Part shown: in pieces, positions 35,336 to 40,177 of the stretch | How positions within the stretch are numbered: position 1 is the first letter of the stretch | Layout of the letters: every line of letters begins with the position of its first letter | Origin: Verrucomicrobiota bacterium | GTDB taxonomy: Bacteria; Verrucomicrobiota; Verrucomicrobiia; Limisphaerales; AAA164-E04 | Assembly: GCA_023257935.1 (NCBI GenBank) | Contig: JALRAZ010000195.1 | Span: 1 to 40,177 of the forward strand | Length of the DNA: 40,177 nt | Direction: 5' to 3' | The notes under the pieces: generated by a model | The model's input: the letters and a program-made list of their open reading frames with translations, nothing else | Told to the model about the DNA's origin: nothing | Databases searched by the model: none | Program-made: the position numbers and the translations under genes

Positions 35336-38332
35336 ATGGACCAACCAGCCAGCACAACAAGGCGCACAGGCCAGCACCCCATCATCCAGTGGATAGGCCT
35401 GCTGCTTACGGTCATGCTTCTTCCTTTTGAATCCTTGATGGCAGGACCAGACAAAGATGTGATCCACGCACACTGGTTGTTTGCCTCTCACCGTAAACAG
35501 GGTCACAAGTTACTGCCCCTGGCCGGAGGTCCTAGGATCGAGTTACGAGGTCCAATAGTCTTGGCGGATGATCCCCTGCCACCCCGCGTCGACCTAAAGC
35601 AATCGGCAGGAAGGCTTTTTCTTGCGGACAAACAAACCGACGCAAGCCTCCCGCCAGATCTTTTCTGCATTGAAGCCTGGGTAAGGATCGATGAGGTCGA
35701 TCAATCCGGAGGAATCATCAGCGCCACCCATCCCGAGGGGGTCACCAAAGGTGGCTGGCATCTTGGTCACCAAGGTGGGCGGCTTGAATTTTCAATCTTG
35801 CCTGACCACCAAACTTTACCGCTGACATTGAAGGCCGGTGCGCTGTTGAAAGCCAGTCAGTGGCATCACATCGTGGTCAATGTAGGGCCGGAACAATTAG
35901 CACTTTGGGTCGATGGTGAGCCAGAGGGTGAGGTCCCTCGCCCCAAAACCACCATCAAATATCCGGAATCGCTTCATTATGAATTGGGTAATTGGATTCA
36001 GGAAGGGAGCGTCCAGCCCCTCAAGGGATCCCTCCACGAAGTCTATCTGCTGAACCAACCAGCCAGCATGGAGGCAATTCAGGAACGTCATCAGGCACGT
36101 AAGGCCTATTTCCCACTGGCGGGACCAGAGCCTATCATCATGCCCATCGCTTTGGGGCCTTTCGTAGACTGGACAGGCAGGACAAGTGTCCGCATCAGCT
36201 GGAATTGCGATGAGGAAATGCCAACGCGAGTCGACCTGATGGGTCCTGAGGGAGAGTTCAGAGAATTTGCTTCCCCCACGCTCAGTGAGAAACATCAAGT
36301 CGAGTTTAACAACATCCAAATAGATGGAGAATACTCGTTCCGAATCCACGGACCCATGGTAGGCAAGCAAGCTCAATTCAGTCAGCTTTATCGCTTTGAT
36401 AGTTCATTCTACTACGCCCCACTGGAACCGGCTTCCCCCCAACCAGAGGGAGCCCCAATCACAGTGAGCAGCAAGCTCACAGAGCAGATGACTGCCTTGC
36501 TCAACACAACCGAAAACGACAAAGGATTTGCTCTGATCATCGGGGCTTCAAGCCAACAACTCATGCGTGCAAGCGCTCTGGCAAAGCTGAGTCAGCTCAA
36601 AATCATTCTGGTGGATGAATCAGCATCGGCCGTTGCTGATGCCAGAGCCAAATTGGACGCAGCCGGTCTCTACGGAGAACGGGTTTCTGTGCATCACAGT
36701 GAGCTAGACTCCCTGCCCTACGGCCCATTCTTTGCCAACCTGATTTTGGTCGAAGAAACAAACCACCTGACCCATAGCTTGGATATCAATCAAAGACTCA
36801 AGCAACTAGCCAGACACCTCAGACCAGCAGGCGGATCCCTCTGTATCCATCGCTCAAACCCATCAAGCGTGACCGACGCTGAGCTTGAGACGGCCCTAAG
36901 CTCCCTCGATCTGAAAACTGAATCCTCTGGTGTGGCGAATAACTGGTGGCTGGCCAGACGAGGCATTCTGCCTGGTTCAGGGGATTGGAGTCATCAGTAT
37001 GGTGGGGCAGACAATTCCTCGTGCAGTCAGGACGAACTGGTTTCTGGCGAATTGGGGGTCCTTTGGTGGGGGGACCCAGGCCCACGCCCCATGCCTGATC
37101 GAGGCCCCCGCAATCCAGCCCCGATATCCGTCAATGGAAGGCTTTACATTCAGGGGGATCGAATTCTTTTTGGCTTGGATGCCTATAATGGAACCATTCT
37201 GTGGAATTATTTTAGCCCCGAAATGAGACGAGCCAACTTGCCGCGAGACTGCAGCAACATGATCGGGACCCACGACTATCTCTACGTGGCACAGGGGCGT
37301 CACTGCCTTGGGATTGAAGGTCACACCGGGCGGCGCGAGCTGATCTTCGAGACATTTTCTGAGGGTCAATCCCGGTCCATGGACTGGGGCTACCTGGCCA
37401 CCTACCGTGACATGCTCATCGGAAGCAGTGTGAAGGCAGGTTCGGGTTACCTTGGAGACGATGGGGAGTGGTTTGAGGATGATCACCCTGAAGATATCAG
37501 TCGGGTTGTCAGTGCTCATCTTTTTGCCGTGGATCGGCATGATGGCAATTCACTCTGGTCCTACACGGGTGGGGCCATCATCAATTCAACCATCACCATC
37601 GGGGATGAAGAAATTTTTTTCCTGGAGAGCCAAAATCCTGCAGCCATTCATGCTGAAACCGGAAGGCTTAAACCCGAAGAACTCACTGATGTCCGGCTGG
37701 TGTGCCTGGATCTTAGAAGCGGCAAGCAGAGTTGGGAGCGAGTTCATGATTTCAGTGATTGTCGGTTCATGACCTACATGACCTACAGCAATGATACCCT
37801 AGTTGTGGCTGGCGCAGACAAGGACAAACACTATCATACCTATGCCTTCAACACACGCCCCCAGTCCTCGGGTGGGCTCGATCAATCCTCACCACCTTTG
37901 GCAGCCGGATCCTTGCTCTGGGAGGAAAGTCATGAAGCGGGCAAAAATCATCATAGTGGTCATCTACAGCATCCTGTGGTCATTGGTGACACCTTCTACT
38001 CTGACCAGCGTGCCTTCAACCTGCGGGATGGTGCCTTGCTACGTAGCGACCTTCCCGAGCGACGCGGTTGCGGCACCATGTCTGCAGCCCTCAATAGCAT
38101 TTTCTACCGTCATTATTACCATGGCCAGTGGGATCTGCAGAGCAACCGTCGCACTCAATTCGAAGGCCTTCGCAGCGGGTGCTGGCTAGGCATGATTCCG
38201 GCAGGCGGACTGCTACTGGCCCCGGAAGCCAGCGCGGGTTGCTCCTGCGAGAATGCCATCCAAACCTCAGTCGGTTATCTGCCCAAGTCTCTGGATCCAG
38301 CCATGACCAGTCGATCGGTCCTTTCGCGGTGA
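35336..38332 (+). CDS. Large exported LamG / methyltransferase-like / PQQ beta-propeller protein
   Basis: The 998-aa multidomain protein runs in this order. Signal segment near 18-35 (IQWIGLLLTVMLLPF). LamG/concanavalin-like domain, about 105-242 (FCIEAWVRIDEVDQSGGIIS). FnIII/phosphatase-N-terminus-like strand region, about 275-355 (GRTSVRISWNCDEEMPTRVDL). Rossmann methyltransferase-like region, about 395-522. Then a PQQ/BamB-type propeller to the end (LDAYNGTILWNYFSP; VDRHDGNSLWSY) with a Cys-rich GCSCENAIQTS near the C-terminus. The nucleotide loop reads IIGASSQQL, without the glycines of a SAM site, so that domain is probably not catalytic. ATG 35336 fits the signal peptide best; ATG 35252 has a better Shine-Dalgarno (GGAG) and would add 28 residues, and 35216 is also open. 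The architecture is known in planctomycetes and verrucomicrobia; the function is unknown. Confidence 0.82.
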   Translation: MDQPASTTRRTGQHPIIQWIGLLLTVMLLPFESLMAGPDKDVIHAHWLFASHRKQGHKLLPLAGGPRIELRGPIVLADDPLPPRVDLKQSAGRLFLADKQTDASLPPDLFCIEAWVRIDEVDQSGGIISATHPEGVTKGGWHLGHQGGRLEFSILPDHQTLPLTLKAGALLKASQWHHIVVNVGPEQLALWVDGEPEGEVPRPKTTIKYPESLHYELGNWIQEGSVQPLKGSLHEVYLLNQPASMEAIQERHQARKAYFPLAGPEPIIMPIALGPFVDWTGRTSVRISWNCDEEMPTRVDLMGPEGEFREFASPTLSEKHQVEFNNIQIDGEYSFRIHGPMVGKQAQFSQLYRFDSSFYYAPLEPASPQPEGAPITVSSKLTEQMTALLNTTENDKGFALIIGASSQQLMRASALAKLSQLKIILVDESASAVADARAKLDAAGLYGERVSVHHSELDSLPYGPFFANLILVEETNHLTHSLDINQRLKQLARHLRPAGGSLCIHRSNPSSVTDAELETALSSLDLKTESSGVANNWWLARRGILPGSGDWSHQYGGADNSSCSQDELVSGELGVLWWGDPGPRPMPDRGPRNPAPISVNGRLYIQGDRILFGLDAYNGTILWNYFSPEMRRANLPRDCSNMIGTHDYLYVAQGRHCLGIEGHTGRRELIFETFSEGQSRSMDWGYLATYRDMLIGSSVKAGSGYLGDDGEWFEDDHPEDISRVVSAHLFAVDRHDGNSLWSYTGGAIINSTITIGDEEIFFLESQNPAAIHAETGRLKPEELTDVRLVCLDLRSGKQSWERVHDFSDCRFMTYMTYSNDTLVVAGADKDKHYHTYAFNTRPQSSGGLDQSSPPLAAGSLLWEESHEAGKNHHSGHLQHPVVIGDTFYSDQRAFNLRDGALLRSDLPERRGCGTMSAALNSIFYRHYYHGQWDLQSNRRTQFEGLRSGCWLGMIPAGGLLLAPEASAGCSCENAIQTSVGYLPKSLDPAMTSRSVLSR

Positions 38333-38334
38333 AA

Positions 38335-38844
38335 ATGGGGCGCCCAGAGACTTCATCAAAAACGGCTCACCACCTGGCTAGCGCCGAGGGATGGCTTCTT
38401 TTGCATAATCCCATTGAGGCACTGGGCGAACTCCAGTGCATTCCTCTTGAGGACCGAAAAGACCTCCTGTTCCTTGAACTCAATTGGAGGCTGCATGCGG
38501 ATTTACAGGAATGGGAAGAGGCACTTAAGGTTGCAATCCAGTTGATCAGTGAACACCCTTCGGATACCAGTGGCTACATCCTCAGATCCTATGCGATTCG
38601 ACGGTCCAAAGAAGGTTCACTGGAAGCTGCCAGTCAGGCCTTACTGGAAGCCGCTGCCAAATTCCCCAAGGAATCGATTATCCCTTACAATTTGGCTTGC
38701 TACGCCGCTCAACTTGGCAATCTCAAGGAAGCACGAGATTTTTTGCGAATGGCTTTGGAGCTGGGCGATCGCCAGCAAATGATCCGGATGGCCAGGAGAG
38801 ATGAAGATCTCAAACCACTGTGGAGCGAGTTAATCAAGGGTTGA
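38335..38844 (+). CDS. Small TPR-repeat protein coupled to the PQQ protein
   Basis: The 169-aa protein is built mainly of helix-turn-helix TPR-like units (AEGWLLLHNPIEALGELQCI; LQEWEEALKVAIQLISEHP; then NLACYAAQLGNLKEARDFLRMALEL near 118-142). It ends with the ARRDEDLKPLWSEL motif often seen at the end of bacterial TPR proteins. No signal peptide is visible, so it is likely cytoplasmic unless the start differs. ATG is at 38335, two bases after the PQQ-protein stop. An in-frame GTG at 38329 would overlap that stop by four bases. The frame is open further upstream but inside the PQQ gene. The tight junction argues for a joint function, as a scaffold or partner; that is inference. Confidence 0.8.
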   Translation: MGRPETSSKTAHHLASAEGWLLLHNPIEALGELQCIPLEDRKDLLFLELNWRLHADLQEWEEALKVAIQLISEHPSDTSGYILRSYAIRRSKEGSLEAASQALLEAAAKFPKESIIPYNLACYAAQLGNLKEARDFLRMALELGDRQQMIRMARRDEDLKPLWSELIKG

Positions 38845-39143
38845 ACTCATTAGCCTTGCAAGTGAGGGAGCCCCTTCAAAGCCATCGCATCGGTCACATT
38901 TTTCTCCTAACCAGCGTCACCCCTCTGATGTATGAGTCAGGTGTCTATGGCATCGATTTGAAGGCAAGCAAGGAGGGCCAAAAACACGGCTGAGCAAAAA
39001 ATCAAATGACTCAGACAGCAGCATTCAAATCGGTTTTTAACTGGCGGCCAACATTTCAGGCTTGCAGGTGCCCTGAAGCTCGGGGAGTGCTGAGGTAACC
39101 GTCCTTAGACCTCAAGAAAAGCGTTTGGCTGATCCAGCTTTCA
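38845..39143. other. 299-bp gap between convergent TPR and amidohydrolase genes
   Basis: No credible gene is seen. A 9-bp inverted repeat, CGATTTGAA (38954-38962) and TTCAAATCG (39024-39032), is separated by 61 bp and followed on the plus strand by GGTTTTT. It could form a long terminator-like stem for the upstream plus-strand genes, but the wide spacing makes this weak. Confidence 0.35.
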
Positions 39144-40177
39144 TCAATCCGACCAAGCGCTGGGAAAGAGTTGCCTTGCGTTGCCATGATAGATCTTGTC
39201 AACCACAGCTCGCGGAAGTTTCAGTCCTCGCACTGGCAAATCCAATTCAGGCACTGATTGCTCCTGATCGGTGCAAAAATACGTCCAGTCTGATAACCAT
39301 CGCCTTTGCATCTGCAGACTCGCGGCTTTTGCTTGGCCAGGGGCTTGAACACCGCCATCGGTACCGTAGAGAATTCGATCCTGATAGCGTATGAAAAAGG
39401 AGCGTACCTTGGAGGGATCATTTTGACTCTGATACTGGATCTGCCCCATTCTGGCAGCGGTATCTACCCTTGCTGCAGGATAACGATCCAGGAAATCCGC
39501 CAGTAAGTCGACGCTCCATTCCAAACTCCCAAAGTGGGCTCCTAGAAAAGGTAAGTTGGGGTGCTTATCGAGCATACGATCACGCGCCGCTAGCTGATCC
39601 TCATAAGAGGGCATTTCAGGGTGTTTGTACATGTGGTATTCTGGATGGGCAGCAAAGTAGCGGCGGTCATTCTTGACGGTCATCTGATCAAGAGGTAACC
39701 AACAGTTTTTTGGTTCACCGAGGTGGGCCATCAGCCGAAGGCCCTCTTGCTCCATGAAGTTCAGAACCGGATCGAATTGGTGATTATCCACCTTCACCAA
39801 ATCGCCCATTCCATCGCGAAAACCCATCCCAACGTCCTTCCATATCTTGACCCCAATGGCGCCCTGACTCTTTGCCTGCCGCAGGAAAGTGAGGGTTCGC
39901 TCAACCCAGTCGGGTTCATCCCATCCCTTAAGAGGAAAAGCAACTACGACTTCGACCCGGTCAGGATGCGCCTGCTGCTGCGCCCAAGCCGCCTGGTGTC
40001 GCTTTCTAAGCTCGGTTTCATCGGCGGTATGAACGACCACATTGAGAAAGCGAAACCCATCCTCTGTCGCCCGAGCAACGAACTCCGTGTCCACAGTGCG
40101 GATGTGAAAGTGGGCATCGATCTTTTCTACATCAGGATAGTTGTCCACTGAGTAATAATCAGAGGCTTGCTCTGCCT
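39144..40177 (-). CDS. Amidohydrolase family 2 protein, 5' end beyond the window
   Basis: This TIM-barrel metal-dependent hydrolase (Amidohydro_2 type) is read here as 344 residues. The metal motif DAHFHI lies near the start. GVKIWKDVGM (Lys), LMAHLGEP (His), LGAHFGS (His) and YGTDGGV (Asp) are also present, so the usual metal and catalytic positions look complete. A GTG at 40146-40148 could be taken as start, but the frame stays open to base 40177. The residues upstream (QASDYYSVDNYPDVEKIDAH) resemble those of longer exported relatives, so the true start, possibly with a signal peptide, is outside. The reaction (hydrolase or decarboxylase) and substrate are not decided by sequence. It is convergent with the TPR gene. 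Confidence 0.85.
   Translation of the reverse strand, partial: AEQASDYYSVDNYPDVEKIDAHFHIRTVDTEFVARATEDGFRFLNVVVHTADETELRKRHQAAWAQQQAHPDRVEVVVAFPLKGWDEPDWVERTLTFLRQAKSQGAIGVKIWKDVGMGFRDGMGDLVKVDNHQFDPVLNFMEQEGLRLMAHLGEPKNCWLPLDQMTVKNDRRYFAAHPEYHMYKHPEMPSYEDQLAARDRMLDKHPNLPFLGAHFGSLEWSVDLLADFLDRYPAARVDTAARMGQIQYQSQNDPSKVRSFFIRYQDRILYGTDGGVQAPGQAKAASLQMQRRWLSDWTYFCTDQEQSVPELDLPVRGLKLPRAVVDKIYHGNARQLFPSAWSD

Noticed and set aside
38128-38334. Upstream extension of the TPR gene inside the PQQ gene
   Set aside because: The extra 69 residues are rich in Arg, Ser and Gly, overlap the conserved C-terminus of the PQQ protein in another frame and lack TPR features. The starts at 38329 or 38335 are better.
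40146-40148. GTG at the start of the amidohydrolase as a true start codon
   Set aside because: The frame continues to the window edge with residues that look like part of the protein, so the gene is better treated as 5'-truncated by the window.
1-40177. CRISPR arrays, insertion sequences, integrases, phage genes or rRNA
   Set aside because: I looked for regularly spaced repeats, terminal inverted repeats around transposase-like frames, and rRNA-like sequence next to the tRNAs; none was seen. The three tRNA genes are complete and show no attachment-site duplication.

Overview
The window looks like chromosomal DNA from a bacterium of the Planctomycetes-Verrucomicrobia-Chlamydiae group, most likely a verrucomicrobial relative. 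This is inferred from gene content, not from a database search. The pointers are a Tat-exported Gfo/Idh/MocA oxidoreductase, a secreted DUF1080 (3-keto-glycoside hydrolase) protein, an iduronate-2-sulfatase-like sulfatase, and a LamG/methyltransferase-like/PQQ-propeller giant protein. Gene order of the translation genes (tuf - tRNA-Trp - secE at the head, tuf absent between fusA and rpsJ) fits too. I see no mobile element, phage gene, CRISPR array or rRNA.

Region 1 (1-20250, minus strand) is one long block of information-processing genes. In transcription order it runs tRNA-Thr, tuf, tRNA-Trp, tRNA-Ser, secE, nusG, rplK, rplA, rplJ, rplL, rpoB, rpoC, rpsL, rpsG, fusA, rpsJ, rplC, rplD, rplW, rplB, rpsS, rplV and rpsC, which is cut by the window edge. 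The units corresponding to the E. coli tuf/secE, rplKAJL-rpoBC, str and S10 operons are joined head to tail. Punctuation inside the block is visible: a strong promoter before tRNA-Thr/tuf, a long hairpin after tuf, a 223-nt structured rplL-rpoB spacer, a good promoter before rpsL, and an intrinsic terminator-like structure between rpsG and fusA.

Region 2 (20251-32742) is mixed. It holds a plus-strand Tat-exported Gfo/Idh/MocA oxidoreductase and then a minus-strand run: a Fur-family regulator with a nearly ideal promoter that places its GTG start at or next to the mRNA 5' end, a small helical protein, three tandem CNNM/CorC (DUF21-CBS) membrane proteins joined by tight junctions, and a dimethylglycine/sarcosine-dehydrogenase-like FAD + GcvT enzyme. 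An HpnN-like RND/MMPL transporter and a YebC/PmpR-family protein lie upstream of this run, also on the minus strand.

Region 3 (32865-40177) is a secreted/carbohydrate region: DUF1080 hydrolase (+), sulfatase (-), the LamG-FnIII-like-methyltransferase-like-PQQ protein (+) with a translationally coupled TPR protein, and an amidohydrolase (-) whose 5' end lies beyond the window. Together with the Gfo/Idh enzyme this suggests an organism that dismantles sulfated or oxidised glycans outside the cytoplasm.

Most of the window is conserved core biology. The least ordinary objects are the LamG/PQQ protein with a methyltransferase-like domain that has lost its SAM glycine motif, the CNNM triplet with one member lacking the C-terminal domain, the apparently leaderless Fur-family gene, and the RNA structures inside the ribosomal/RNA-polymerase block.
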